Positions 27,122 through 39,811 of a stretch of 64,000 nt of DNA are shown here, piece by piece. The notes under the pieces are model-generated. The model ran no database searches. It saw only the letters and a program-made list of their open reading frames with translations, and was not told the origin of the DNA. The position numbers and the translations under genes are program-made. Numbering within the stretch: position 1 is the stretch's first letter; every line of letters starts with the position of its first letter. This stretch comes from Chaenocephalus aceratus (Eukaryota > Chordata > Actinopteri > Perciformes > Channichthyidae). The stretch is taken from contig CM043798.1 in the NCBI GenBank assembly GCA_023974075.1, forward strand, positions 25,732,925 through 25,796,924, given 5' to 3'.

Positions 27122-30100
27122 CCCCAAACAGGCGAAAACCTACCAGTTTCACCCACTGTCTCTGCCACCTACCTCCATGCCTGGTTCCTCCGGTTTGTAT
27201 CCCGGTAAATAGTCTGGTCATAAAGAACCGGGTGATTTGCTAACGTAATTTCTCGTTTGGAATATGAGGAAATGAACTGCGGTCTGGCTCTCCCAGCATA
27301 CACGTGGTTTGATTGGCTAGCGCTTGTACTGGCAGATTTGCATAAACGGGATTTGATTGGCTGACGCTTCCAGCTCAGCTTCAAAAGTTGAACATTGCTC
27401 AACTTTTGAATCCTGGAAGTCCTGGAAATCTTTGCTTTGCTCCCCCACAATGCAGTTCGGCGAAAAGCGAGGCAAAGTGACGTCATCCCCATTCAAAGTC
27501 AATGGGCAGAGAAGCGTTGGAAGTTTCTTCTGAAGCTGCTGTGTGGACATACCGTAAGAGGGCCATTGTCAGGCTGCTGAGAACCAACTCAAAACACATA
27601 AAGGGAAACTGTTTTTGGTGTAACAACAGACAAGTGTGATGTCTTCATCACTGCATTACCTTTCGACCAGTGCGCTGCACCAAGGACTTGGCTATTGAGT
27701 GGAAGTTAGATTTGCTGCCAAAAAGGCCGTGCAGAAACACCAGGGGAGTGCTCTCTCCCTTCCCATCGAAGACATCATAGGTCAAGTTGACGGGGCTGGG
27801 GAAGAAAAACATCCTTGTTGATTAGATAGAAAACAATTAATTTTGAGAATCATGTCAGGAACAGTAATAGATGTATGTTATACAATTTTGCAAACTTATG
27901 AAACTGTCATGGAGAGGTCTAATAGACCCATTCAACCAGAAAGAGGTTTTGGCAACATTGTTTAATGACTTGTTGCTTGTTTATTTTAACTGATTTGCTT
28001 CCACCTACTAGTACACAATGTAAGCATACGTGCACAATTACGTTGCTTTTTACAGGTTTACGTTTTTTTTTATATAGAAACAGAATATTTGACTGGACAT
28101 TTATTCTAATATGAAAATGTACGATAAAAATGTCCTTGACTTCAAATGTGCCACTGTAGATGTTAACATAAGGGTATACAGGGAGAACACACAACTACAT
28201 ACAATATTCACATTAAAGAAGCTAGAACCATAAAACATTTGGCCAATTTGTTTGTTAAAATGGCTTTAAATATACTCCAAACAATGTAATTTAATCCAAA
28301 CTAACTGATTAATCAGCTTATCGTTTTAACTCAAAAATGTAATACTTTACTGGCATAATTCAGTCTTTGTTGTTACTACACTGAACAAAAATATAAATGC
28401 AACACTTGTTTTTGCTCCCATTTTTCATGAGATGAATTCAAAGATCTAAAACATTTTCTATATACACACAAAATAACCATTTCTCTCAAATATTGTTCAC
28501 AAATCTGAAAAAATCTGTGATAGTGAGCACTTCTCCTTTGCCGAGATAATCCATCCCACTTCACAGGTGTGGCATATCAAGATGCTGATTAGACAGCATG
28601 ATTATTGCACAGGTGTGCCTTAGGCTGGCCACAATAAAAGGCCACTCAAACGTGCAGTTTTGCTTTATTGGGGGGGTCCGAAAACCAGTCAGTATCTGGT
28701 GTGACCACCATTTGCCTCACGCAGTGCAACACATCTCCTTCGCTGAGAGTTGATCAGGTTGTTGATTGTGGCCGGTGGAATGTTGGTCCACTCCTCTTCA
28801 ATGGCTGTGCGAAGTTGCTGGATATTGGCAGGAACTGGAACACGCTGTCGTATACGCCGATCCAGAGCATCCCAAACATGCTCAATGGGTAACATGTCCG
28901 GTGAGTATGCTGGCCATGCAAGAACTGGGATGTTTTCAGCCTCCAGGAATTGTGTACAGATCCTTGCAACATGGGGCCGTGCATTATCATGCTGCAACAT
29001 GAGGTGATGGTCGTGGATGAATGGCACAACAATGGGCCTCAGGATCTTGTCACGGTATCTCTGTGCATTCACAATGCCATCAATAAAATGCACCTGTGTT
29101 CGTCGTCAATAACATATGCCTGCCCATACCATATCCCCACCACCACCATGGGCCACTCGATTCACAACATTGACATCAGAAAACTGCTCACCCACACAAC
29201 GCCACACACGCTGTCTGCCATCTGCCCTGAACAGTGAAAACCGGGATTCATCCGTGAAGAGAACACCTCTCCAACGTGCCAGACGCCATCGAATGTGAGC
29301 ATTTGCCCACTCAAGTCGGTTACGACGACGAACCGGAGTCAGGTCGAGACCCCGATGAGGACGACGAGCATGCAGATGAGCTTCCCTGAGACGGTTTTTG
29401 ACAGTTTGTGCAGACATTCTTTGGTTATGCAAACCGATTGTTGCAGCAGCTGTCCGAGTGGCTGGTCTCAGACGATCTTGGAGGTGAACATGCTGGATGT
29501 GGAGGTCCTGGGCTGGTGTGGTCTGCGGTTGTGAGGCCGGTTGGATGTACTGCCAAATTCTCTGAAACGCCTTTGGAGACGGCTTATGGTAGAGAAATGA
29601 ACATTCAATTCACGGGCAACAGCTCTGGTGGACATTCCTGCTGTCAGCATGCCAATTGCACACTCCCTCAAAACTTGCGACATCTGTGGCATTGTGCTGT
29701 GTGATCAAACTGAACATTTTTAGAGTGGCCTTTTATTGTGGCCAGCCTAAGGCACACCTGTGCAATAAGCATGCTGTCTAATCAGCATCTTGATATGCCA
29801 CACCTGTGAGGTGGGATGGATTATCTCGGCAAAGGAGAAGTGCTCACTATCACAGATTTGTTCAGATTTGTGAACAATATTTGAGAGAAATGGTTATTTT
29901 GTGTATATAGAAAATGTTTTAGATCTTTGAGTTCATCTCGTGAAAAATGGGAGCAAAAACAAAAGTGTTGCATTTATATTTTTGTTCAGGGTATATAATA
30001 TCATTAGCTAAACCGATAGCCCTGCAATGAAGGTGCTAAAAGGCCTGTTTGGACAGAGATATATCGGTGTTTTTTACCCCAGATGGAAATGATAGACCCA

Positions 30101-30837
30101 CCTCTCAGTATAATACTGAAAGAATAATATGTTGTCATTAAGGTCATACCAATAAGCTATTTGATTTGAATTGAGTTGAATAACTAAAATAAAATGATGT
30201 GTTTACAGTATAACGCAATACTACAGGCATTAAGTTAAAACAATTCCATTATAAACCAGTTTTAACAAAAACGGTGTAATATTCATAAAAATGTGATCAA
30301 TTAAAGGGGGTTGTGTTACATACACAACGACCATGTTAGCTTGGTTGACTAAACTGATAGCTTAGCTTGCAAGTAGCATAGCATACCATGGACTAAATAA
30401 ACATAAAAGCAAATATAGTTTTCATTTAGCTACATAAATAAATAGGATAAAGAAGACAGCCGGAATATATATGATAATATCTCCACTGCAGGTTAACCCT
30501 CTTGCTAACCAGACGCCTGAATGTCATTTGAGTAAATAGTGTAAGTTAACGGTTTCTAGAGATAGAAAGATCAGACACGATGACAAAATACTACGATTGA
30601 ATACCGGGCTGTTTTTAAAGAAACATTTGGGGTGTCATTTGCACCCAGCACCTCCTCCACACCACGCTACACGTAAGGCAGACAGAGGGCATCAGCTAGC
30701 CGGGAGCTAGCACTTACATACCTGGATGAGCTGGCTGCTCGGACCGGGAGAGCCGTACCGCTCACATCCTGCGGCTGAATGCCGAACAAACGACACGACA
30801 GCATACCCCTCTGGAACAGACGACAAAAAGCACTCAT
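23375..30837 (-). CDS. abhd11: ABHD11, mitochondrial alpha/beta hydrolase
   Basis: Serine hydrolase of the alpha/beta fold; in mammals it is mitochondrial and protects the 2-oxoglutarate dehydrogenase complex. Six coding exons on the minus strand: 30722-30837, 27660-27795, 26471-26644, 25627-25797, 25158-25339, 23375-23510. They sum to 915 nt, giving 304 aa with every junction in phase, close to the ~315 aa of the human protein. Order: basic N-terminus MSAFCRLFQRGMLSCRLFGI (likely mitochondrial presequence), FLHGLFGSKSNFHSIAKSL oxyanion loop, VDARNHGNSPHSPE, nucleophile elbow GHSMGGKTAM (catalytic Ser), LVVVDISPAQTS, GPTLFLGGASSAYI, and SHWIHADKPLDF with the catalytic His. An upstream in-frame ATG at 30981 exists; 30837 was chosen because residues after it resemble the family. 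Introns are loaded with transposons. Neighbouring claudins match the mammalian ABHD11-CLDN3-CLDN4 order. Confidence 0.95.
23795..24772. mobile_element. hAT element with BED-finger remnant, abhd11 intron 5
   Basis: Begins TAGGGGTGTAACGGTTCAC and ends CCGTTACACCCCTA, forming a terminal inverted repeat. Flanking octamers ATGTATAC and ATGTGTAT agree at six of eight positions, an aged hAT duplication. Minus-strand codons around 24235-24447 read WEHFGFPVDY and VCRRCSTAVRYANGNT, the start of a BED-type zinc finger as found at the N-terminus of hAT transposases. The rest of the transposase is absent. Confidence 0.8.
26920..27554. mobile_element. Harbinger-like MITE (family A, copy 1), abhd11 intron 2
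   Basis: Terminal inverted repeats CGGTACGTCCACACAGCAGC and the reverse complement ending TACCG, with TAA on both sides (26917-26919, 27555-27557): a 3-bp TWA duplication as in PIF/Harbinger. The interior shares long stretches with the copy at 58614-59243 (for example the words around CCTACCAGTTTCA and TCCTCCGGTTTGTATCCCGG). An (AT)n run sits at 27082-27117. Non-coding. Confidence 0.85.
28379..29991 (-). mobile_element. Tc1-like transposon, nearly complete, abhd11 intron 1
   Basis: Bounded by TA dinucleotides (28377-28378 and 29992-29993). Inverted repeats of about 280 bp begin CACTGAACAAAAATATAAAT and return as its reverse complement at the right end with very few differences. The transposase lies between them on the minus strand. 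Length 1613 bp, usual for Tc1/mariner elements. The close match of the two arms suggests recent insertion. Confidence 0.93.
28689..29692 (-). pseudogene. Tc1 transposase, one frameshift and one stop
   Basis: DNA transposase of the DDE family. The N-terminal helix-turn-helix region reads MPQMSQVLRECAIGMLTAGM and ELNVHFSTISRLQRRF. The catalytic region shows TDESRF (first Asp), HDNARPH (second Asp) and WPAYSPDMLPIEHVWD (final Glu). The frame shifts at about 29435-29475, and an in-frame stop interrupts it at about 29106-29108 after MVWAGICY. Everything else is preserved, so this is a recently inactivated copy (or carries a sequencing error). Confidence 0.88.
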
Positions 30838-33401
30838 GGCAGCATATGCTCCGTTACCGAACCTCTTAAAAAACAGCGTGTGCGTTAAACCATAGACTGC
30901 ACAGACACGGTCACAGTTGCAGCGGAGAGTCCGTAGTGAGAGAGCCGCAAGGTCCGATTGAATGGAGTTTCTCTCCGTCAACAGCCGATGCTGCGTCGTG
31001 ACGTAGTACGCACAAAAGAAATGCGTGTTCTTTCAGATTTTAATCTCTCCGTCAGGCTCCCTAAATGACTTTATTTCTGATATTTTCCTTTTCTTTTTGC
31101 CTGGAGACTGGGGTTGAGGACGAGCAATCAACTAGCGATTCAAGAACGCACCGGAACGACGTACTCTAAGAAGGACTGCGCATGCGTCAAAGGCAGTAGT
31201 GTTTGGAATATGATTTGTTTGGAGTTTTTAGTATGTCGTTTTTAAATTTGAGCCCCCAGTTAACAGGTGACACAATGCACTTGCTTTATCAATATATTTT
31301 GTATTGGAAACGACCCTGGACCTCACATGTTTTCAATGTAACTTGTGAAAGTGGATTTTTCTCTTTTACATAAATATACAATTATTTTATCTTTCGTCTG
31401 AATGCACTGTTTTTCTTTCAAATGTAGACCTTTATGCACTTTGCATCTTGGCAAAAAAGAATGGGAAAAGGCAGCAACAGATGAAAACATATGCACTTGT
31501 AGAGCCACTGGGTGGCGGCACAATGGCACAAAGTAAAACACACCATCAACAACACAATGAATTCCTCACTGCCCTGTCAGTGGCTCCCACTGTGAAAACA
31601 GCTCACAGGAGATGAACAGGTCATTTATTGTTTTGAACAAACAAGTATATGGGGAAAAAACAAGAGGTTGTTTCGATTCATCAATGTTACCTTTACGAAG
31701 CTGCTGAGTCATTTTGGAAAACGTTAAAATACCATTGGAGTACGACTAGGCCAGCTGCATGTTATATGATTTTCTACTGGATAGTTTACTGATTGCGTTT
31801 TAAAACGTTTTGGATTATTTTGTATTGCTCTTATGTGTTCATGGCTCCTCTTATACAGGAACATAAAAACAACTCTTCAGTGTTTGGGTCTGGAGAACTT
31901 GGCCTCCCCTGCTGCGTCTCCAAACACTCATCGCTATGGGAGATGAGTCTGCAGGGATAAAGCATGCTGTGAGCCGGCCCGTCACCATAGTGACAGCATG
32001 AGACAGAGGGAGATCACGGTACAGACCCGACTCAGGAAGAGATTATCGGTGGATGAGTGTGCACTTTTAATCACATTAAACATTGTTTCATAACTCCAGT
32101 TTTTTATTCAACACTCAATGATTGTCATGCTAACTTTTTACATCAATATTGTCCAATCTCAAGGGATGCCTTTATCTAAAATTAAGATGTTTAAAGTGAC
32201 AATAATAACCATATTAACTGTTTAATCACACAATCACAAATATTATAATAAAATGCATAAAGATATCCATGTTAATTTCAAATTGGAAAAAAGTCTATGC
32301 AGGGGAGAAGAAGGCCAGTTTTTTTAAAATATCCTCCAATATTTAAACAAATAAATAGATAGACATTGGTCGAATAAACAAAAAAAAGATAAAATTATTA
32401 AAAGACTGATGAAATACTGAACGTTTAACGTAACAATTGTCGAGATGGACGGGTCAAGACAATATTGTTAGTGACAGTTTAAAAGTTAAGGTTGTTTTTC
32501 CATTTTACTTGAAAACGTTGAGAATTGTTATCATCCCTGCTCTTAGTACTGTGGCCTTCCTTCTTTACTGTGTGACGAAGCTGAACTTCCAAACAGTCAA
32601 CGTCAGCTCCTATTCATGCTACACAGAGCACAGCAAATAAAGTATTTGTCTTGGTTTTCAAATTACTCCTTTTTATAGTACCTGCATGGACACACACATT
32701 ACATGAAAGTTGGTGAAACATCTGGATGTATGAAACTTCTCCTGCCATGAAGAAAGTAATGTAAGGGAATATTTGTATGTATTCATGCAAACTATGAAGA
32801 GACTTAAAAAGGGAAAATGATTTGGGTAGAAGGCTGTGAACTGTTTTTGGGGCCTGTGATCATGTGGTTTTTTGAGGACAAAGGAAGAGGGGGAAGGTGA
32901 GGAGTTAACATACAGTCATCTCAGATCCCTGTGATCTGAGCCACTGGGATTGGGGAACTTAAGATGTGAGGTGTTGATAATAATTTGGGCAGCCAATCAC
33001 TGGTCTGGAAGGGAGGCGCAGATAACTCCTCCTCTGGTCAGCGAGGTATTTAGACAGGAACCCCGCTGTGTGCCCTCTCTCTCTCCTCTCGCTGGCACAC
33101 GTGATATCAGGTAACTATGGGATCCCACAGATAAACTGTATTTAACTTGTACTGTATTGATTGTATTGATTTGTATTGCATTGTTATATTACCATTAAAG
33201 TGGATTATTGTTTAACGGTTACTTGGCAGCAGTGAATTCCTTCCTGTAAGAATAATCAGCATGTTCAGGGACGCGAGGAGATTTAAGAAAGCGGACGAGT
33301 TGTCTACCAAATCTCCTAACAGTAAACAGAGTCAAATGGAAAGTAAAATATTTGACTTCCAACTGAAACTCTTTCTACGTGGTATAATGTATATAATAGT
33401 T
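30838..33401. other. abhd11 5' flank and intergenic sequence
   Basis: The first 350 bp should contain the abhd11 promoter (see NRF1-like motif). Further right is a palindromic GTCACCATAGTGAC at 31981-31994. A stretch at about 32880-33240 has promoter-like wording (TATTTAGACAGG, then ATTAAAG) and could be a worn LTR, but I could not find its termini. A short open frame follows at 33261 (MFRDARRFKKADELSTKSP); I do not recognise it. Confidence 0.4.
31177..31186. promoter_or_regulatory. NRF1-like site upstream of abhd11
   Basis: TGCGCATGCG fits the palindromic NRF1 core (GCGCATGCGC type). It lies about 340 bp upstream of the abhd11 start codon, next to a CRE-like TGACGTA at about 30998. NRF1 commonly drives nuclear genes for mitochondrial proteins, which suits ABHD11. 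Motif match only. Confidence 0.45.
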
Positions 33402-33961
33402 AAATACATATATATTGTAAGAGTGATTCATTCAAGCAAGAAGGATATTGCAGTTGACCTATCCTTAACGTTCCTAAATATTTCATTAAGCATTTTAATT
33501 TAAATTTAATTTGACATTGTTAGGTTATTGGACAGGGATTACATTTGTCATCCATTGTTCTTGTTTAGTTAATAAAGTGCAAACTAAAACAGAATAAAAG
33601 GACATGTGCTGCTACATGATATGTGTGCACACAAGAGTAAAATACACACCCAAATAAAAATGTCATAAAACGAAGGTCAGAGAAGTTGAAAAAGTTGCTA
33701 TCATACATTATATATTAGCAAGAGCATTGAAGTGTGTTGACCAAAAGCTCTCTTGTATGGTATCAGTGAATCCAAAACACTGCTTATTTAAAATACAATG
33801 TGTTTTTTTACTTCTGCTTCACTGACACTTTTACTTTCTCTGGTGGACTTTGCTAGTGTGTGTGTGTGACCTTTACAAACATGTGTCTGGACAATTTCCA
33901 CCTTATTTGTTTTCATTAAAAAGACTTGGAAGATATTTATTGGGTTTCAAATGGGTCTTAA
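33402..33961. repeat. Duplicated segment, copy 1 left part
   Basis: From AAATACATATATATTGTAAG to GGGTCTTAA this matches 44872-45419 with scattered differences. The match then jumps across a 9.6-kb insertion and resumes at 43593. Unique AT-rich sequence, no coding content seen. Confidence 0.88.
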
Positions 33962-35708
33962 TGTCACGATTCTTATGTTATGTCACGTTTTTGTTTTTGT
34001 ATGTTTAGGTTTGGGTTTATTTTGCTATTCTGTTCTCCCTGTTTCATGTTCTATGGGATTAGTTTTGTATCATAAAGATAAAGCAACACTTTCTCAGAAT
34101 AAAGCAAAACTATGAGTTTAAAAGAAAAAAAACGAAGTCAAGCAAAATAAAATAAATTTCAAAAATAAAACTATAAGTTGCAAACAAATCATTTGTGTAA
34201 TCATGTAAACTATAAGTATTTTTTCTTTGTTTTAACATAGGTTTTTGTTTGCAGTTCTTGTTTCTTTTTTCTCAATGATCAGACTTTTGCTCTCGCTGCA
34301 GCTCTCTCGTTTGCGCTCCCTCATTTTTTGTTTGAGATTTTGACACAAACATCCAAGGTGGGCGGGACTTTCAGGGGTGTGTCCCCATTGGCTACTCAGT
34401 TTGAGTGACAGACCACTACACCACAGATCATACAGTGCAACTCATGCAGCAAACTTCGGAGTCCACTCGGCCACATTAGTGTTGGTGTCTCCTGGGGGGT
34501 TTTCATGAACATATCGGACTTATTTTATGGATTGCAGTGCATTATACTTGTGATGTGTAGTTCATACTTTATTCCAACTTTAAATATTTTAATACCTGAA
34601 CACACTGCTGCTGTTAAATAATTTCCCAATTTGGGATTGATAAAGTGTGTCTATTTATTTTATAGATTAAAAAAACACATCTGTATTTTTAAGCTAAAGG
34701 TGATACACAATATAAACTGTATACTATTATTTTTCAAAGACATGTTACATTTCAAAAGCATATATTGCTATGTTTAGGACAAACAATTAAAGACTGCTTT
34801 AATTGAACAAATTCTGCAATATAAAAGTGGCAGATTTGCTTTATTAAACAGACCAGACCTAGGTTGCATACCAACACAATTAGGAACATGCTCACATCTT
34901 ACTATGTTGGTCTGAAGAGCTGAAGCATTCATACACAATGGATAAAACCGGTGTTGTCTCATTCTATATCCTGTGAGAAATTGATATACATTTAGCATTA
35001 ACAACTCTACATACTATTCCTAGCCTGAGGAAGATCTGAATAATCAACAGATTTGAATGGAATCTCTAACATTTTCATGTAGAATAAAGACAAAAGAGTG
35101 ATTATACAAATTACATTTATTGAAATTTGAACCAGTAGATGAAGTCTCAAATAATGTTTTAAATAAAAGGACATAAAACAAAAAGTGAATAATAATAAAA
35201 TCTATTACATGTATAAAGACATTTGGTCAAATGAAATGACACTGAGCCAGTGATAACAGTAACGCCAGCGTGGATGAAGCTGGTACAGTTCTTTCTGCAT
35301 GCCCCCCCCTCCGTGCTGTCCCCTCAGAGGAAGTGGGAAAACGGGATAAGACTCTGGACGCCACGCTGTCTCAATGATCCACACTGTTAATATGAGAGGA
35401 AAATAAATGTTTTAGGAAATGAAAAATATGAAGTTAACAAATAAAACACAGCTCAGGAGCAGTCATGGACGGTAGGTTTTCCTACAAAGTTAACTCAGCC
35501 TCCATTGATTTTCATATCAAATTAGCGTGTTAATAAAACAAGCTATCATGGCTTATACTTGCATATCTAAACAGAATCATGAAAACCTGTTGGTAGAGTC
35601 AGGCACACGAGTCCGTTTGAGTGTGTGTGCGGGTGTCTGAACGCTCACTCACTGCTCGCTATGTAGCTAACTGTTAGGCTACTTAGCTTGCATTGTTATG
35701 GATCTAAA

Positions 35709-36139
35709 TGTCACAAACGAGCTGAGGACCAAAATGCAGAACACGGGAAACCAGGGATAGTCGGTAATCAGCTTTATTGATGGCAATAGGCTGGTAGGAG
35801 ACAAAACGGCAGATAGTAGGCAAAGGGCTGGTCGGGGACAGGCAAGGGTTCCAGGAGAAAGCAGGACCGGAGTCGCAGGTACAGAACGGGTCAGGGAGCA
35901 GGCGAGGCAGGCTGGTCAGGGACAGGCAGGGTCGAAACCGGGAGAGCAATCTGAAGGGTAATGCGGGAAAGACTGGCATGCTGCAAAGTACGATCTGGCA
36001 CTGAGGTGAAAGTGAAGTGGGCCTAAATACTAATGGAGCTGATGGGTGCAACAGAGTGAGAGAGAGACAGGGTGTGACTACCAGGTGACTAAGGAAAGTT
36101 AATGCAGAAAATAGGTGAGTGAGAAAGCAAACTGTGACA
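35709..36139 (-). repeat. 3' LTR of the Ty3/gypsy element
   Basis: 431 bp, TGTCAC...GTGACA on either strand. It differs from the other LTR at only three positions by eye. Flanked outside by CTAAA (35704-35708). Just inside, on the minus strand, is a G-rich polypurine tract (AAGGGGGGGG, about 36142-36153). Confidence 0.95.
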
Positions 36140-36193
36140 GAACCCCCCCCTTAATGGACGGCTCCTGACGTCTAAGTAAATTTCTAGGAGAAA

Positions 36194-36227
<34 letters not shown>

Positions 36228-36291
36228 TATCTAAGAAGAATAGACAAAAACCCTACAGACAAAGGGTGGAAGGTGGAGGTATGGGGAAAGG

Positions 36292-39200
36292 CTAATACTC
36301 ATCTGAGAATGCTCTCTCGGTTTCTCCCTCCTGGAAATCCTCGTCCTCCTCGACTGATGACGCTTCCCCCTCTCCCTCGACGAAGCCTCTGGTCTGTAGC
36401 GGACGAGTGCCCCCTGGCTTAACGCCTGGTTGAGCGTGGGTCCTAGAAGGCTGCTCCGGGTAACGCAGGTGGAAGTCTCGGATGAGTTGAGGGTTGAGGA
36501 TATGACGAGCAGGAATCCACTGCCTTTCCTCGGGACCATAGCCCTCCCAGTCCACCAAATATTGAACCCCTCTTCCTCTGCGACGGGAACGGAGTAGACG
36601 ACGAAGGGTGTAGGTAGGGCCCCCATCGATCATCCTAGGGGGTGGTGGTGGAGGGGCGGCGGGAATCATAGGACTCTCCCGGACAGGTTTAATCCTGGAA
36701 ACGTGGAAGGTGGGATGGATCTTCATGTTCCGGGGCAAACTCAGTCGAATTGCTGCGGGGTTAATGACCTTGACAATCTCGAAGGGTCCAATAAACCTGG
36801 GTGCTAACTTTTTAGACTCCACCCGAAGGGGAATGTTCTGAGTGGAAAGCCACACACTCTGGCCTACCTGGTACACAGGTGCCTTGGTGCGTCGGCGGTT
36901 CGCTGATGTGGCGTACCGGTTAGCAGACTGAAGCAGAGTTGTTCGAGCCTGCCTCCAAGTCCTCCGACATCGTCTGATGAAAGCCTGGACAGACGGGCAG
37001 GTAACCTCCTTCTCCAATGCAGAGAACAATGGGGGTTGAAAACCGTATGCACACTGAAAAGGGGAAAGACCAGTAGCGGAACTGATGAGGGTGTTGTGGG
37101 CATACTCCACCCACAGGAGTTGTTTTGACCAGGTTGTGGGATGATCGGAAGCCATGCAGCGGAGAGTGGTCTCCATCTCCTGATTCTTCCGTTCGGTCTG
37201 GCCATTGGCCTGTGGGTGGAACCCGGAGGTGAGACTGACCGTCGCCCCGATCAGTTCACAAAACTCCCTCCAAAACACAGAGGTGAACTGGGGCCCCCGA
37301 TCGGAAACCACATCAGTCGCCAGTCCGTGAATGCGAAAAACGTGGATAAGAATCAGTTCTGCCGTCTCCTTAGCTGACGGGATCTTAGGCAGGGGTACGA
37401 AATGAGCCATGTTACTAAACCGATCTACCACCGTCAAGATGGCAGTATGTCCGTGGGACGGTGGTAGACCAGTCACAAAGTCCAATGAAATATGTGACCA
37501 AGGGCGACGTGGGACCGGTAATGGATGAAGGAGTCCCGCTGGCGCTTGGTGAGATGGTTTGTGCCGATTGCACACAGGACAGGCGTTCACAAACTCCCGA
37601 GTGTCAGCCTCCAGCGTGTCCCACCAGAACCGTTCTAGAACCCTCCCCTTGGTACGTTGAATTCCAGGGTGGCAGGAAAGTCTGGATCTGTGAGCCCACT
37701 GAAGCACCTCAGCCCTCAAAACCTGAGGCACAAACAAACGGTTGAGAGGACAAGAACTCGGACCGGGTTGGTCCACCAAAGCGGTCTTAACCCTCTCCTC
37801 AATCTCCCAAGTGAGGACGCCGATCACCCGAGGAGCAGGGAGAATAGTGTCCGGAATACCCCAGTTGTCTCCCCCCCTCTCGAACTGCCGGGACAAAGCG
37901 TCGGCCTTAACGTTGCGGGAGCCCGGGTGGTAGGAGAGGAAAAAATTAAACCGGGTAAAAAATAACGACCACCTGGCTTGTCGGGAATTCAGTCTTTGGG
38001 CCGACCTGATGTATTCCAGGTTCTTATGGTCGGTCCAAACCTGAAATGGTTGTTCTGTCCCCTCAAGCCAGTGTCGCCACTCCTCCAACGCCAACTTGAC
38101 TGCTAGAAGCTCCCGATTCCCAACGTCATAGTTCCTCTCCGCCGGACTCAATCTCCTCGAAAAGAAAGCACAGGGATGGAGCTTCTGGTTCTCACCAGAA
38201 CGTTGCGACAGGATGGCCCCCACCCCAACGTCAGAAGCATCCACCTCCACCACCAACTGACCAGCAGGATCTGGTACCTGCAGGATAGGAGCCGATGTAA
38301 ACCGGCCCTTGAGGTCCTGAAAAGCCTCCTCGGCTGCAGGGGACCATCGGAACGTCACCTTGGACGAGGTCAGGGCGGTGAGCGGAGCGGCCACGGTGCT
38401 GTAGCCGCGGATGAACCGTCTGTAAAAGTTGGCGAATCCCAGGAAACGCTGCAGCTCCTTCCGGGAATCAGGGACCCGCCACGAAGTAACCGCTGAAACC
38501 TTAGAAGGATCCATCTCCACACTTCCTTGACCCACGATGTAGCCGAGAAAGGCGACCGAGGAAGTGTGAAACTCGCACTTCTCTGTCTTGACAAACAGCG
38601 AGTTCTCCAGAAGTCTCTGGAGGACCATCTGGACATGATGGACGTGTTCCTTGAGGTTCCTTGAAAAGATCAAAATGTCATCCAGATAAACAAAAACATA
38701 ACGATCCAACATGTCCCGGAGTACGTCGTTCACCAATGCTTGGAAAACTGCAGGGGCATTGGTAAGTCCAAATGGCATCACCAGGTACTCGTAATGTCCT
38801 GAAGAGGTGTTGAAGGCGGTCTTCCATTCGTCCCCCTCACGGATTCGTACCAGGTGATACGCGTTTCGTAGATCCAGCTTAGTGAAGATTGTAGCCCCCT
38901 GTAGTAACTCGAATGCTGACGAGATGAGTGGCAAGGGATAACGATTCTTCACCGTGACGTCGTTCAGGCCCCGATAGTCAATGCAGGGTCTCAGGGTCTT
39001 GTCCTTCTTCGCCACAAAAAAAAAAACCTGCTCCTGCGGGTGATGTGGAAGGACAAATAATTCCTGCAGCCAGAGAGTCATTGATGTAAGTCTCCATGGA
39101 CTTCCTCTCTGGTGCCGAAAGCGAGTACAACCGGGCCTTGGGTGGAACTGCTCCTGGATGTAGCTCAATGGCGCAGTCATAGGGCCGATGAGGTGGGAGA

Positions 39201-39811
39201 GATGTCGCCTTAGCCTTGCTAAAAACCTCCTTAAAGTCCAAATATTCTGCCGGAACCCCTGTGACATCCGGAACCAGGTTCATATCCACCGATAGTTGAG
39301 GTGCGGAAGCCTGCTTGAGGCAAACCTGATGACAGGAGGAACTCCAACCTAAGATAGACCCAGTTGCCCAGTCAATGTTTGGGTTGTGGCGGCGGAGCCA
39401 CAGATAGCCCAAAATCAGAGGGATTTGGGGGGACCGTAGCACATGAAACTGGATTGTCTCATGGTGGTTCCCCGACATGAGCATATGTACCGGCGTCGTC
39501 TGGTGTGTCACCGTTCCCAGTAGGTGACCATCCAAAGCATTAGCCGGTACCGGCTGGAGCAACCGAACCTGTTGGATGCCCAGCTGTAGTGCGAGCTCCT
39601 CGTCAATGATGCTGACATCTGATCCGGAGTCGATAAAAACAGCCAGAGCCTGAGATTTGCCTGTCAGGAGGAGTTGAGCATGGCACAAGGGTCTTAGATT
39701 GGGGATCAGCTCAGAGGTTTGGCCCACCAGTATACTCCCCATTACTGATGAGCTCTGCCTTTTACCGGACAACGGGAAACCATATGTCCAGCCTGACCAC
39801 AGTAAAGGCAA
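36292..39811 (-). pseudogene. Ty3/gypsy pol (protease, RT, RNase H, integrase, chromodomain), broken at a homopolymer
   Basis: Order as in Metaviridae. The protease has VFIDSGSDVSII. The reverse transcriptase has YLDDILIFS. RNase H carries [15 protein letters not shown] and [10 protein letters not shown]. The integrase has a zinc-binding [10 protein letters not shown]...CPVCNRHK region and the D-D-E core ([34 protein letters not shown]). A C-terminal chromodomain reads [19 protein letters not shown]. The frame breaks once, at an 11-A run (plus strand, about 39016-39026), leaving two overlapping open parts: 38978-39811 and 36292-39267. Apart from that break no stop is present, so the copy is recent. 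Confidence 0.92.

Noticed and set aside
32760..33260. Possible solo LTR (TGTAAGGGAATA... to ...CCTTCCTGTAAG)
   Set aside because: No matching TG/CA termini or target duplication could be shown, so it is only mentioned in the intergenic entry.
35704..36051. 115-codon frame inside the 3' LTR as a separate gene
   Set aside because: Identical to the frame in the 5' LTR; part of the retrotransposon, not an independent gene.
36190..36232. Poly-A followed by (AT)n next to the gypsy 3' LTR, as a possible retroposon tail
   Set aside because: It lies inside the gypsy element between pol and the polypurine tract, so it is internal sequence.
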